This document shows, piece after piece, positions 26,594 through 35,296 of a stretch of DNA of 64,000 nucleotides. The stretch's first letter is position 1, and each line of letters starts with the position of its first letter. The notes beneath the pieces are model-generated. The model was not told where the DNA came from, ran no database searches, and saw only the letters and a list, made by a program, of their open reading frames with translations. This stretch comes from Gemmobacter aquaticus (lineage in GTDB: Bacteria; Pseudomonadota; Alphaproteobacteria; Rhodobacterales; Rhodobacteraceae). A program made the translations under genes and the position numbers. Where the stretch lies: assembly GCF_007859075.1 (NCBI RefSeq), contig NZ_VOAK01000025.1, positions 1 to 64,000 on the forward strand, given 5' to 3'.

Positions 26594-27732
26594 GCCGGCG
26601 TCTGGGCCGGGCGGTGGGCGAGCTTGCGGTAGGCCTCGGCCAGTTTGCGCGCGGTGGCATCAATGCTGTAATCGCGTTCGATCCGTGCACGGATGCGCTG
26701 CGCCAAAGCCGCGTCCGGCGCGGCCGCCAGCGCGGAGCTGAGCGCCGAGCACAGGGCATCTGGATCGCCCACCGGAACAAGACTGCCAAGACCATCGCCC
26801 AGCAGGTCGGGCGCGGCACCCACTTCGGTCGCCACACAGCGCAGGCCCATCGCCATCGCCTCAAGTAGCGCATTCGACAGTCCCTCGGCAAGCGATGGCA
26901 GCACAAAGACGTCTGATGCGGCGAACCATGGCCGCATCGCAGTCTGTTTGCCAACAAGGCGCACGCCTTCAGGCGCGCCGGCCTTCAAGCTCTCCTCAAG
27001 TGACCCCGTGCCCACGACCACAAGCGTCGCTCCGGGCACCGCTGCGCGCACACGTGGCCAGATCTCGATCAGGCGGTCGACCTGCTTTTCCCGCTCCAGC
27101 CGACCTGCGAAAAGGGCGACAGGCCCCGCACCAAGCCCAAGCTCGTCGCGCAAGCTGGTCGTTTCGGTCGGCGTCGCGGGTAGGTAGCTGTCAAGATCGA
27201 CGCCATTCGGGATGAAAAGTCGCCGCTCGGCAGATACACCCTCGGCCGCAAGCTCATCATCGATCTCGCGGCTGATCACCGCAAAGGCGTCGATCTTGCG
27301 CAGGATACGCTGCAGACGCATGCGGTCGGACGGTTTGCGCGACAGGGCCGCGATATCGCCAAGGGTGCCCCCGCGCAACACCTTGGCCAGAACCGGCGTC
27401 CTGCTGAGCGCGCGCCACGCGACGGCGGTGGTCGAGGGCGAGCGCAACTCGAATGCATGGACGACATCGGGGCGAAAGCGGCGCAGCGCCAGAATGCCCT
27501 TGAGAGTATAGGTGATCGAAGCAAGCTCCCGGTGGCGGCCCACCTCGATCCGGTGCACCGGAACGCCCTCGACCCGGTCATCGACGGGGCTTGCATCATG
27601 CCGACGGGTGATGACCATCGGTTCTATCCCATAGGCGGGAAGGCGTTGCAGCACGGCGGCAAGCTGCTTTTCGGCACCGCCGATGAACGGCAGGTAAACC
27701 TGCGTCAACATTGCGACTTTCAATGGGGTCAT
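26590..27732 (-). CDS. Glycosyltransferase, GT4 family
   Basis: A 380-residue GT-B enzyme. MLTQVYLPFIGGAEKQLAAVL, VALFAGRLEREKQVDRLIEI and SDVFVLPSLAEGLSNALLEAMAMGL are the standard signatures. The start overlaps the asnB stop by 4 bp (ATGA), so the two are translationally coupled. This suggests that amide formation and sugar transfer concern the same repeat unit. Sugar donor unknown. Confidence 0.88.
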   Translation of the reverse strand: MTPLKVAMLTQVYLPFIGGAEKQLAAVLQRLPAYGIEPMVITRRHDASPVDDRVEGVPVHRIEVGRHRELASITYTLKGILALRRFRPDVVHAFELRSPSTTAVAWRALSRTPVLAKVLRGGTLGDIAALSRKPSDRMRLQRILRKIDAFAVISREIDDELAAEGVSAERRLFIPNGVDLDSYLPATPTETTSLRDELGLGAGPVALFAGRLEREKQVDRLIEIWPRVRAAVPGATLVVVGTGSLEESLKAGAPEGVRLVGKQTAMRPWFAASDVFVLPSLAEGLSNALLEAMAMGLRCVATEVGAAPDLLGDGLGSLVPVGDPDALCSALSSALAAAPDAALAQRIRARIERDYSIDATARKLAEAYRKLAHRPAQTPA

Positions 27733-29615
27733 GCGGCCAGGCCCTTGTCCGACAGTTCAGGCGCCAGATAGCGCCGGTGCCAGGCTTCAAGCACCAGCAA
27801 ACGCCACAGAATATCGCCATAGTTGCGTTTGCGCGCCAGATGCAAGGCCAATACCTGTGCGACACCGTCAGGGTTCCAGAGGTCGGGCACCGCGTTTGCG
27901 ACCAGCCGGTCACGGATCATCGCCGCGCCGCCCGGCGTGCGGAACCAGTCGTCCACCGGGGCGCCGAACCCCTTCTTGCGGCCGGTGGTCACGGCCGGGG
28001 GCAGCATCTTCGCCGCGAGCTTGCGCAGCATCAGCTTCCCGTGGCGATCATCCACCAAGAGCCGGTGCGGCAGCCGCGCTGCCCATTCGACAACCCGGTA
28101 ATCAAGGAAGGGTGAGCGCACCTCGGTCGAATGCGCCATAGAGGCACGGTCGACCTTCACCAGCACGTCATCGGTAAGGTAGCAGCGATAGTCGAAATCG
28201 CGCTGTCGCGACAAAAGGTCAAGCCCTGCCGATTTCGCCCAGGCACGGGCGACGGGGGCGGCAACATCAGGCGCTGTTGTCAGCCCGTCGGGCAAGATCA
28301 ATGCCAGTGCCGGATCGCGGGTCAGCCCGAAGCCATCAAAGACCGCGCCCAGCAACTCGTCGGGTAGCGTGGCCTTGGCCAGCCGATAGGCCAGGCGCGG
28401 CGGCAACCAGCCACGACCCGCAGCCCAGGCCAGCCGTTGCACGCCTTCGGGCAGGTTCATCAGATTTTTGTACCGCTGCGCCTCAAGATAGCGGCGATAT
28501 CCGCCAAATGCTTCGTCTCCGCCATCGCCAGTCAAGAGGACGGTCGCATGCTGGCGCGCCGCCTCGCAGATCCGCAGTGTCGGCAGGGCTGACGTATCGG
28601 CAAAGGGTTCGTCAAAGCTTGTGGCGACGTGGTCGACGTCCTTCAGGCTGTCGGCGGTCAGTTGCATCTCGCGCAGGTCGATCCCAAGATGCTTGGCGGT
28701 GGCGCGGGCGAGGTCGGTCTCGTCCATCTCGGGGCTGCCGACGCCCGCCACAAGCGCGAGCGGCGGCTGGCCAGTGCGGGCGGCATATGCCGCAACCAGC
28801 CCGCTGTCGATGCCGCCGGACAGTAGCAGGGCCACTGGCACATCGCTGCGCATCCTGATGCGCAGGGCATCGTCCAGAAGCGCATCAAGCTCTTCCAGCA
28901 AGGCATCGTCCCGGTCCGGCCCGCGATCTTCGGGCTGCATGGTGACCTGCCACCAGCGCTGCGGGACGACCTCTGGCCCGTCAATGCTGCCGGACAGGAA
29001 ATGGCCCGGTGCCAGCTTGGCGTAGCCCTGAAAGATGCAGCTTTCATGCGGCAGATAGCCCATGGCCAGATAATCGGCCAACGCCCCGCGGTCGATCCGG
29101 CGCTCGGCGCCCGGCCACTCGAGCAGGGCCTTCAGTTCCGAGGCAAAGCGCAGCTGACCGGGGCGGTGGTGCAGATAAAGCGGTTTGACCCCAAGCCGGT
29201 CGCGGGCCACCACAAAACTGCGCCGCTCCATATCCACAAAGGCAAAGGCGAACATTCCGTTCAACCGGGGCAGGGCCGCGGCGCCTTCGCGGATCAGCAG
29301 CTTCAGCAGCACCTCGGTATCGGTGCCGCTGCGGAACCGCTCGCCCGCGGCCAGAAGTTCCGCCTTCAGTTCCAGATAGTTGTAGATCTCGCCGTTATAG
29401 ACCAGCACATAGCGGCCGTCGTCGTGGAAAAGCGGCTGATGGCCGGCCGGGGAAAGATCGAGAATCGCCAGCCTGCGAAAACCCAACATCCAGCCATTGC
29501 CTGTTGCAAGGCCGTCATCATCGGGTCCGCGATGCCGAATGCTGCGAGAAATTGCGGCAAGTGCTGCCTCATCTCGCAGGACATCTTGTCCGAACTCGCC
29601 AAACAGGCCGCACAT
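27729..29615 (-). CDS. asnB: Asparagine synthase (glutamine-hydrolysing)-like amidotransferase
   Basis: A 628-residue two-domain protein: N-terminal glutamine amidotransferase with catalytic Cys2 (MCGLFGEF) and C-terminal ATP-pyrophosphatase synthase with LLLSGGIDSGLVA and LLTGDGGDEAFGGY. Start at ATG 29615 leaves Cys2 exposed after Met removal; upstream codons would bury it. In polysaccharide loci this subfamily usually amidates uronic acids or acts on unknown acceptors rather than making asparagine. Coupled to the GT4 gene downstream and divergent from the flippase. Confidence 0.9.
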   Translation of the reverse strand: MCGLFGEFGQDVLRDEAALAAISRSIRHRGPDDDGLATGNGWMLGFRRLAILDLSPAGHQPLFHDDGRYVLVYNGEIYNYLELKAELLAAGERFRSGTDTEVLLKLLIREGAAALPRLNGMFAFAFVDMERRSFVVARDRLGVKPLYLHHRPGQLRFASELKALLEWPGAERRIDRGALADYLAMGYLPHESCIFQGYAKLAPGHFLSGSIDGPEVVPQRWWQVTMQPEDRGPDRDDALLEELDALLDDALRIRMRSDVPVALLLSGGIDSGLVAAYAARTGQPPLALVAGVGSPEMDETDLARATAKHLGIDLREMQLTADSLKDVDHVATSFDEPFADTSALPTLRICEAARQHATVLLTGDGGDEAFGGYRRYLEAQRYKNLMNLPEGVQRLAWAAGRGWLPPRLAYRLAKATLPDELLGAVFDGFGLTRDPALALILPDGLTTAPDVAAPVARAWAKSAGLDLLSRQRDFDYRCYLTDDVLVKVDRASMAHSTEVRSPFLDYRVVEWAARLPHRLLVDDRHGKLMLRKLAAKMLPPAVTTGRKKGFGAPVDDWFRTPGGAAMIRDRLVANAVPDLWNPDGVAQVLALHLARKRNYGDILWRLLVLEAWHRRYLAPELSDKGLAA

Positions 29616-29770
29616 ACTCGCCCCATGTCTCGCGGCGCCATGGCGCACATGAAGATCATTGCGCTATCATCCGGGGGAATCTGCGGCAAGACAACCGCAA
29701 TTTCCGTGCCTTGTGGCGTGGGGTCCAAATGGGTGCGCGCGGTGTGCACGCAGGTCAAGGAAGCACAGGA

Positions 29771-31213
29771 ATGCCGCAGCACGGCAATATCGACCGCAAG
29801 ATCGTTACCGGCGCGGCGCTGAACTATGCCGGGTTCTTTGCGGGCAAGCTGATCGTCTTTCTGAACACGGTGATCCTTGCCCGACTGTTGGCGCCCGAGC
29901 ATTTCGGTCTGGTCGCGCTTGGCCTGCTGGTGCTGGCGGTGGCCGAGACACTGGCCGAGGCCGGAACAGGGGCCGCCGTCGTCTGGCACGGCGCCGACGT
30001 TGAGGAAACCGCGCCTGTGGCGCTGGCGGTGGGCTTGCTGTCGGCGGGCATCATCGTGGCGCTGGTGCTGGCGCTGGCCCCTGCCATTGCGGCGTTCTTT
30101 CACGAGCCCGAGGCCACCGGCATTATCCGCGCGCTTGCGCTTTGTGCCCTGATCAGCGCGCCGGCTTCCGTATTCTCGGGCATCCTGCAAAAACGCATGC
30201 AGTTCGGCAAACGGCTGATGCCGGAGCTTTTGAAGGCGATTGCCAAAGGGGCAGTGGGCATCCCGCTGGCGCTTTGGGGGTTCGGGGCATGGAGCCTTGT
30301 CTTCAGCCAGATTGCAGGGGTCGTCGTGGGCCTTGCGTTGCTCTGGCGGCTTTCGGACTGGACGCCGAGGCTGTCGCTGCGGCCCAGCATCCTGCGGCAG
30401 GTTCTGCCCTATGGTCTGAATATCGCAGCGCTTGGTCTCTTGGGCCTCGCCATCAAGAAACTCGACGTGACCATCATCGGCTATCGCTTCGATGCGGCGC
30501 AACTGGGGCACTATACGCTGGCTTTCTCGCTGGTGGAGCTTTCGGTGATGGGCCTCGTCTGGGCGGCGAGTCAGGCGTTCTTCCCTGCGCTTGCGACCAC
30601 CGCCCAGAACCCTGAAGCCTTGCAGCGGATGTTTCGCAAGGGACTAGGGCGGCTGTTCCTTCTGGTGCTGCCGATGTCGGCGGGGCTCGCCATCGCGGCC
30701 GAGCCCTTCATCCTGACGCTTTACGGCGCGAAATGGGCCGAGGCGGCGGATCTGATGCGCATTCTTGCCTTTTACGCGATGTTTTACGCCGTCGGATTCA
30801 ACGTGGGCGATGTCTACAAGGCGACGGGGCGTCCACAGGTGCTGACCTGGATCAACCTCGGCAACCTGGTGATTGCGGCGCCCCTACTGATTGCTGCCGC
30901 AACCTTTGGCTTGAAGGGCGTGGCTATGGGGCAGGTGGTGCTGGCGATCATCCTGTCGGCGATCAGCTGGGCACTGGCGCGGCGATTCTCGGGCCTTGGT
31001 CCCGAGGTGCTGTGGCAGGCACTGCGCGGTCCGGCGCTGGCGACGGCCATCATGGCGGCGGTCTGCATTCTGGCAGACCGGCTTTGGTTTGCGGATCTGA
31101 GCCCGCCGCTGCGGCTGGTGTCGCTCGCCCTGCTGGGCGGGGTCATCTATGGCGCGCTGGTGGGCGGGCACATGCTGATCCGGCGGCGCCGGGTGCCCGA
31201 GCCTGCCGAATAG
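29771..31213 (+). CDS. Wzx-type lipid-linked oligosaccharide flippase
   Basis: A 480-residue MOP-superfamily flippase with 12-14 hydrophobic segments. NYAGFFAGKLIVFLNTVILA and LLAPEHFGLVALGLL are the usual first two helices; LPYGLNIAALGLLGLAIKKLD opens the second half. It moves the lipid-linked repeat unit to the periplasm for the polymerase. ATG 29771 has AAGGA in good spacing; the longer frame to 29504 is antisense to asnB. It converges with the GT2 gene 4 bp away. Confidence 0.87.
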   Translation: MPQHGNIDRKIVTGAALNYAGFFAGKLIVFLNTVILARLLAPEHFGLVALGLLVLAVAETLAEAGTGAAVVWHGADVEETAPVALAVGLLSAGIIVALVLALAPAIAAFFHEPEATGIIRALALCALISAPASVFSGILQKRMQFGKRLMPELLKAIAKGAVGIPLALWGFGAWSLVFSQIAGVVVGLALLWRLSDWTPRLSLRPSILRQVLPYGLNIAALGLLGLAIKKLDVTIIGYRFDAAQLGHYTLAFSLVELSVMGLVWAASQAFFPALATTAQNPEALQRMFRKGLGRLFLLVLPMSAGLAIAAEPFILTLYGAKWAEAADLMRILAFYAMFYAVGFNVGDVYKATGRPQVLTWINLGNLVIAAPLLIAAATFGLKGVAMGQVVLAIILSAISWALARRFSGLGPEVLWQALRGPALATAIMAAVCILADRLWFADLSPPLRLVSLALLGGVIYGALVGGHMLIRRRRVPEPAE

Positions 31214-31216
31214 GCG

Positions 31217-31888
31217 CTAACCCTGCCGTGCCAACCGGCGCATCCCCAAGATCTGCGCGGCTGCCGTCGTCGGCCCGATGGTGCGGAAGATGTCGCGCAT
31301 CATGCCCGCATCGGCGCGCAGACCGCGCCAAAGCCCCATCTTTTCCGCCTTCAGCGGGCTGCGCACGGCAGGCCAGCGCACGATGGTCAGCCGCAGGCGC
31401 TGCGCGAGGATGCGCTGGTTCATCGCAACCTCAAGCCCAAAGCGGGCCTGTGGTTCCAGCCCCGCCAGCAGTCCCTTCGGCACCACCCGTTCGCCCGAGA
31501 TGTAATCGAGCCCGATGGCCCGCCATGGCGCCGGGGCATTGCCACGCAGAGAGATCGTGGTATCCGCCTTCTTGCGCACGACCGGCATCACCAGCGCCGT
31601 GATCGCATCTGGCGTCAGCCCCTGCAGGTCTGCATCGAGCAGAAGCACATGATCGCCCCGCGCCGCCGCAACACCCGTCGCGACAGCCCGCGTCTTGCCT
31701 GCGTTCATGGGCTGACGGATCAGCCGCGCCGCGGGAAAGGCGCCCACCACCGCAGCGGTATCATCGATGCTCGCATCATCGACCACGATCACCTCGTCAA
31801 TCATCGGGTGATCAAGGGCGACCGACAGCACGGCACCGATTCGTGTGGCCTCGTTCCAGGCGGGGATGATGCAGCTGATCCGGGTCAT
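31217..31888 (-). CDS. Glycosyltransferase, GT2 family (small)
   Basis: A 223-residue GT-A enzyme: SCIIPAWNEATRIGAVL, EVIVVDDASIDDTAAV and LLLDADLQG (DxD metal site) are clear. It lacks membrane helices and resembles dolichyl-phosphate-mannose-synthase-like transferases. Its start overlaps the VTT gene stop by 4 bp, making it the last gene of a four-gene minus-strand cassette (phosphatase, GT21, VTT, GT2). Confidence 0.85.
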   Translation of the reverse strand: MTRISCIIPAWNEATRIGAVLSVALDHPMIDEVIVVDDASIDDTAAVVGAFPAARLIRQPMNAGKTRAVATGVAAARGDHVLLLDADLQGLTPDAITALVMPVVRKKADTTISLRGNAPAPWRAIGLDYISGERVVPKGLLAGLEPQARFGLEVAMNQRILAQRLRLTIVRWPAVRSPLKAEKMGLWRGLRADAGMMRDIFRTIGPTTAAAQILGMRRLARQG

Positions 31889-32442
31889 GCGAGCGGCCTC
31901 TGCCTGCGGCTGACAAGAAGAACGAGGGCCGCGATCAGCCCCGCTGCGGGTAGAAGCCAGCCCAGCACCGCCTCTTGCCCGAGGATATAGCCCACCGTCA
32001 GAAGGGCTGCGGCCTTCACGCCACCTGCGGCCGTGTTGGCAAACAGGAAGGGCAAGATCCGCATGCCTGCCATCCCTGCGGCCGCCAGAACCGGGGCGCC
32101 GGCGCCATGGGTCAGCTTGGCCGCGATCAGAAAGGCCATGCCGTCACGGTCGAAGCGCGCGCTGAGCGCCATGATGCGCCGCTCGTTCAGGCCCAGCCGA
32201 GCGCGCCAGCGTTCCGGCATGCGGCGCAGGCCCTGATGGCCCAGGGCGTAGTAGAGCAGATCACCGATCACGTCGCCTGCCAGAACAGCGGCAAAGGTCG
32301 GCAGGATCGGCAGTGCCCCGATCTTGATCAGCCAGCCTGCGATCACGGTTGCGACCGGCCCCTCGATGATCGTGACCGGCAGCAGAACCCACAGTCCCCA
32401 GATCGAGACCAGCCGCATCACCTCTGCCCAGATATCGTCCAT
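31885..32442 (-). CDS. DedA/VTT-domain membrane protein
   Basis: A 185-residue membrane protein with about four hydrophobic segments. LPVTIIEGPVATVIAGWL, AVLAGDVIGDLLYYALG and LTHGAGAPVLAAAGMAG match the DedA/SNARE-associated family, members of which are implicated in lipid-carrier (undecaprenyl phosphate) or phospholipid translocation. ATG 32442 starts one base after the GT21 stop; the upstream open frame belongs to GT21 in another phase. Its place between two glycosyltransferases suggests a glycolipid or carrier-lipid transport role. Confidence 0.8.
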   Translation of the reverse strand: MDDIWAEVMRLVSIWGLWVLLPVTIIEGPVATVIAGWLIKIGALPILPTFAAVLAGDVIGDLLYYALGHQGLRRMPERWRARLGLNERRIMALSARFDRDGMAFLIAAKLTHGAGAPVLAAAGMAGMRILPFLFANTAAGGVKAAALLTVGYILGQEAVLGWLLPAAGLIAALVLLVSRRQRPLA

Positions 32443-32443
32443 G

Positions 32444-33580
32444 TCACACCGTGGGCATCGCGTCGTTGCGGGCCTCAGACGCCGCCATCGCCGTGCCGCG
32501 CCAGTCAAACCCCTGACGGCCAAGGCTGGCACACCACAGCGCGGGCAACAGCGCATCGCGGATGACTGCAGCGCAAAGGTCGATCCCGCCGAAGCGCCAG
32601 CCACCCGCGCGGGCCAGCGCCCACTCGGGCAGATACCAAAGCGCGGGCAGGGCGATCAATGCGGCGGCCGGCGCCGCACCCGACAGCACAGGCAGGGCAA
32701 GGGCGGCAAAGGGGATCAGCGGGCCATTCAGCGGCTCCAGCAGGAACATGCCGGGAAAGCCCGCGCGCCGCACTTTTGACCAGCGCAACTGCCGCGCCCA
32801 GACAGCGCCCGCACTGCGCTGCCCGATCGGTTGCGGGAAAGGCCGTGTCGTCAGGTGCACCTTGCGGCCCATGGCGTGCGCCACCTTGGTGCAGGCCACG
32901 TCTTCGGCCAGATCGCGGGCCAGCGCGGGCAATCCGCCCACCGCATCGAGATCCGCCTTGCGCCACATCAGCGTCTTGCCTTGCGCAAAGCCCGCGCCAA
33001 GACAGTCGGCCGCCAGTTGCAGCCGCGCCTGATTGCCGTTCAGGAACGCGGCCTCGACCGCAGCCCAAAGTCCGCTCGGTTGCGTTGCCAGCGGCGGCGC
33101 GCTGACAAGCCCCGTGTCGGGGCGCCATCTGGCGGCAAGCTGGCGCAGATAGTCGGTCGGCAAGAGCACATTGCAATCGCTCATCGCGACAAAGCTGCCG
33201 GTTGCGGCATCCCACCCCTTCAACAGGTTGTTCAGCTTCGGATTCCCGGTCAGCCGGGTCTCACCGATCAGCAGTTGCGCAGGCACATGCGGGTGCGCGG
33301 CGATCAGTTCACGCAGAACCGGAATGGCCGGGTCATCAGGGTGGGCGACGCAGAAGATCAGCTCCCAATCGGGATAGGTCTGGGAAAAGCTGGAGGCGAA
33401 GCTCTGGCGATCCTGAGGGTCGAGTCCGCAGACCGGGCGCAGCAGCGTGATGCGCGGCCAGCCCGCCGCGGGTTCGGCGACCTCTGGTGCGCGGCGCAAG
33501 CGACGCATGACCATGAGGGTCGATACCCAGTGCGCCAGCAAAAGCAGTCCGCCGAAAATTGCGATCGTCCAGAGGATCAT
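32444..33580 (-). CDS. Ceramide-glucosyltransferase-like GT21 enzyme
   Basis: A 378-residue membrane GT21. An N-terminal helix (ILWTIAIFGGLLLLAHWV) leads to LLRPVCGLDP, VAMSDCNVLLPTDYL (DxN metal site), ARDLAEDVACTK (D3) and VWARQLRWSKVRR, the (Q/R)xxRW motif of ceramide glucosyltransferases. C-terminal membrane segments follow. In alphaproteobacteria such enzymes glycosylate ceramide or related lipids; HpnI of hopanoid synthesis is a GT21 relative and cannot be excluded. Start overlaps the phosphatase stop (ATGA). Confidence 0.85.
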   Translation of the reverse strand: MILWTIAIFGGLLLLAHWVSTLMVMRRLRRAPEVAEPAAGWPRITLLRPVCGLDPQDRQSFASSFSQTYPDWELIFCVAHPDDPAIPVLRELIAAHPHVPAQLLIGETRLTGNPKLNNLLKGWDAATGSFVAMSDCNVLLPTDYLRQLAARWRPDTGLVSAPPLATQPSGLWAAVEAAFLNGNQARLQLAADCLGAGFAQGKTLMWRKADLDAVGGLPALARDLAEDVACTKVAHAMGRKVHLTTRPFPQPIGQRSAGAVWARQLRWSKVRRAGFPGMFLLEPLNGPLIPFAALALPVLSGAAPAAALIALPALWYLPEWALARAGGWRFGGIDLCAAVIRDALLPALWCASLGRQGFDWRGTAMAASEARNDAMPTV

Positions 33581-34380
33581 CGTGCAGCCCCGACAAGGGT
33601 AGGATCGTCCTGACCTGCACGCGCGTCCTGAGACACGCCCTGCCAGCGGACCAGCTTCAGATGGCCATCCGCATCTTCGGCCACCGAGGTAAAGCTGTCC
33701 ATCCAGTCGCCGCAGTTGGCGTAGGTCAGCCCGTGGTCGTGGTGCAGCATGGGTTTGTGAAAATGGCCGCAGATCACCCCGTCCTGACCAAGCGCGCGGG
33801 CCATGGCGATCAACCGCCGCTCGTGCCGCGACCCAAGCGCCATCAGCGCGTTCACTCCGGCGAGTGCCGCCTCGATCAGGCTGCGCTGCTCGACGCGGCT
33901 CTGGCGGCGCAGGCGTGACAGGGCGAGGTCCAGACGGCGCAGGCCGCTGTTCGTCCAGCTGCCGATCCGGGTCGAGAGGTGCGAACGGAAGATGCGCGCA
34001 TCCGCCACGTCACCGTGCAACACGAGATAGGAGCGCCCATTCCCGGCCCGGTGCAGGCATTCCAGCGCGATTTCAAAACTGGGGGGCAGGCGGCGCCGGT
34101 CGGCCAGCGCCGCGGCATCGTGGTTGCCGATCAGATAGACCACCCGTGTCCCGCGATCGGCGCGATCAGACAGCAGGCTGAGCACCGCTTCCTCAGCTTG
34201 ACCCCAGACCGGACGGCGCGGGTGCCACAGATCCAGCACATCGCCCACCAGATAGATCGTATCGGCACTGACCCCGCGCAGAAACTCCAGCAACCGATCA
34301 GCCCGGCTTCCCATCGCGCCCAGATGCAGATCCGACAGGAACAGGGCGCGATGATGCAGTGTCGGCTGGGCAAGGTCCAT
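33577..34380 (-). CDS. LpxH-like UDP-diacylglucosamine/phospho-ester metallophosphatase
   Basis: A 267-residue calcineurin-like phosphoesterase. All metal motifs are present: FLSDLHLG (DxH), VGDVLDLW (GDxxD), GNHD, LHGDVADAR and CGHFHKP. The DLHLG...GDVLDLW spacing and the long lid between are those of LpxH/LpxH2 UDP-2,3-diacylglucosamine hydrolases. ATG 34380 has GGAG upstream; the frame runs on to 34593 without support. It is the first gene of the glycolipid cassette, coupled to GT21, so it may hydrolyse a nucleotide- or phospho-lipid intermediate other than the lipid A precursor. Confidence 0.83.
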   Translation of the reverse strand: MDLAQPTLHHRALFLSDLHLGAMGSRADRLLEFLRGVSADTIYLVGDVLDLWHPRRPVWGQAEEAVLSLLSDRADRGTRVVYLIGNHDAAALADRRRLPPSFEIALECLHRAGNGRSYLVLHGDVADARIFRSHLSTRIGSWTNSGLRRLDLALSRLRRQSRVEQRSLIEAALAGVNALMALGSRHERRLIAMARALGQDGVICGHFHKPMLHHDHGLTYANCGDWMDSFTSVAEDADGHLKLVRWQGVSQDARAGQDDPTLVGAAR

Positions 34381-34591
34381 GAGCGGGCTCCGATGACCGG
34401 TTCGGTTATGCGCCTTCTTGCCGGGACACTGACCTATGCGCGCGTCACCTGTGTGAAGGTTAGGCGACAGCGGGGTGACAGGCCGAAGCATTTCGCAGCG
34501 ATCGCCAGCACTCACGTCCCCGATGCGGATTTCCGTCGCAAAATGCCTGCGATTAAGGCAGGTTGCGGCCATTCGCATCGCAGGGCAGACC

Positions 34592-35296
34592 ATGACCGAA
34601 ATCCGTCGTTATGCCATCTACCACGCCCCACCGGCCGGAGGGCTCGCCCGTCGCGCCGCGGATTGGCTGGGCTGGGATGCCGAGCGCGGTCAGGTTGCGC
34701 CGCACCCTGACCTGGGCCTGCCAGCCGGGGAGATGACCGGTGAGCCCCGCCGATACGGCTTTCATGCGACGATCAAGCCGCCATTTCGACTGCGCGAAGG
34801 TCAGACCGTCGAGGGGCTTGTGCAAGCGCTTGACGCCTTGGCCGCCCGGTTGCCACCGGTAGTCCTGACCGGGCTGGAGATGCGCCCGCTAGGCGGATTT
34901 CTTGCGCTAGTCCCCGAAGCGGAGAGTGCGGCCTTGCAGGATCTGGCGGCCGAGGTTGTGTGCGCACTCGATCCCTTTCGTGCCCCGCTGACCGAGGCTG
35001 AGATCGCCCGCAGGCGGCCAGAACGCCTGACGCCACGGCAGCGAGAGCTGCTCGCCCTCTGGGGCTATCCTTACGTACTGGAAGAGTTCCGCTTTCACAT
35101 GACGCTGACAGACCGGCTATCGCCGGAACTTACAGACCGGGCCACGCCGATCCTGCGGGCATGGTTCAACGAGGTCTTGCCCCGGCCCTACCGTATCGAG
35201 GATCTGTGCCTCTTTGGCGAAAAGGCAGATGATGGGCAGTTCGTCCTGCTGTCGCGCCACCCGCTTAAGGGTGGCGCGCAACGGCTCGGTTATTGA
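34592..35296 (+). CDS. DUF1045 family 2H phosphoesterase-like protein
   Basis: A 234-residue protein of the DUF1045 (phosphonate-metabolism-associated) family. It carries two HxT motifs typical of 2H phosphoesterases, YGFHATIKPPF and FRFHMTLTDRL, and a start MTEIRRYAIYHAPPAGG common in the family. ATG 34592 follows the GGG of GCAGGGCAGACC. DUF1045 genes usually sit by phn operons, but none is in view here. It converges with and overlaps the DUF1254 gene by 7 bp. Confidence 0.85.
   Translation: MTEIRRYAIYHAPPAGGLARRAADWLGWDAERGQVAPHPDLGLPAGEMTGEPRRYGFHATIKPPFRLREGQTVEGLVQALDALAARLPPVVLTGLEMRPLGGFLALVPEAESAALQDLAAEVVCALDPFRAPLTEAEIARRRPERLTPRQRELLALWGYPYVLEEFRFHMTLTDRLSPELTDRATPILRAWFNEVLPRPYRIEDLCLFGEKADDGQFVLLSRHPLKGGAQRLGY

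Noticed and set aside
27729-29615. Exosortase/PEP-CTERM-linked asparagine synthase system
   Set aside because: The AsnB type is sometimes found there, but no exosortase, PEP-CTERM protein or associated kinase genes are present in the window.
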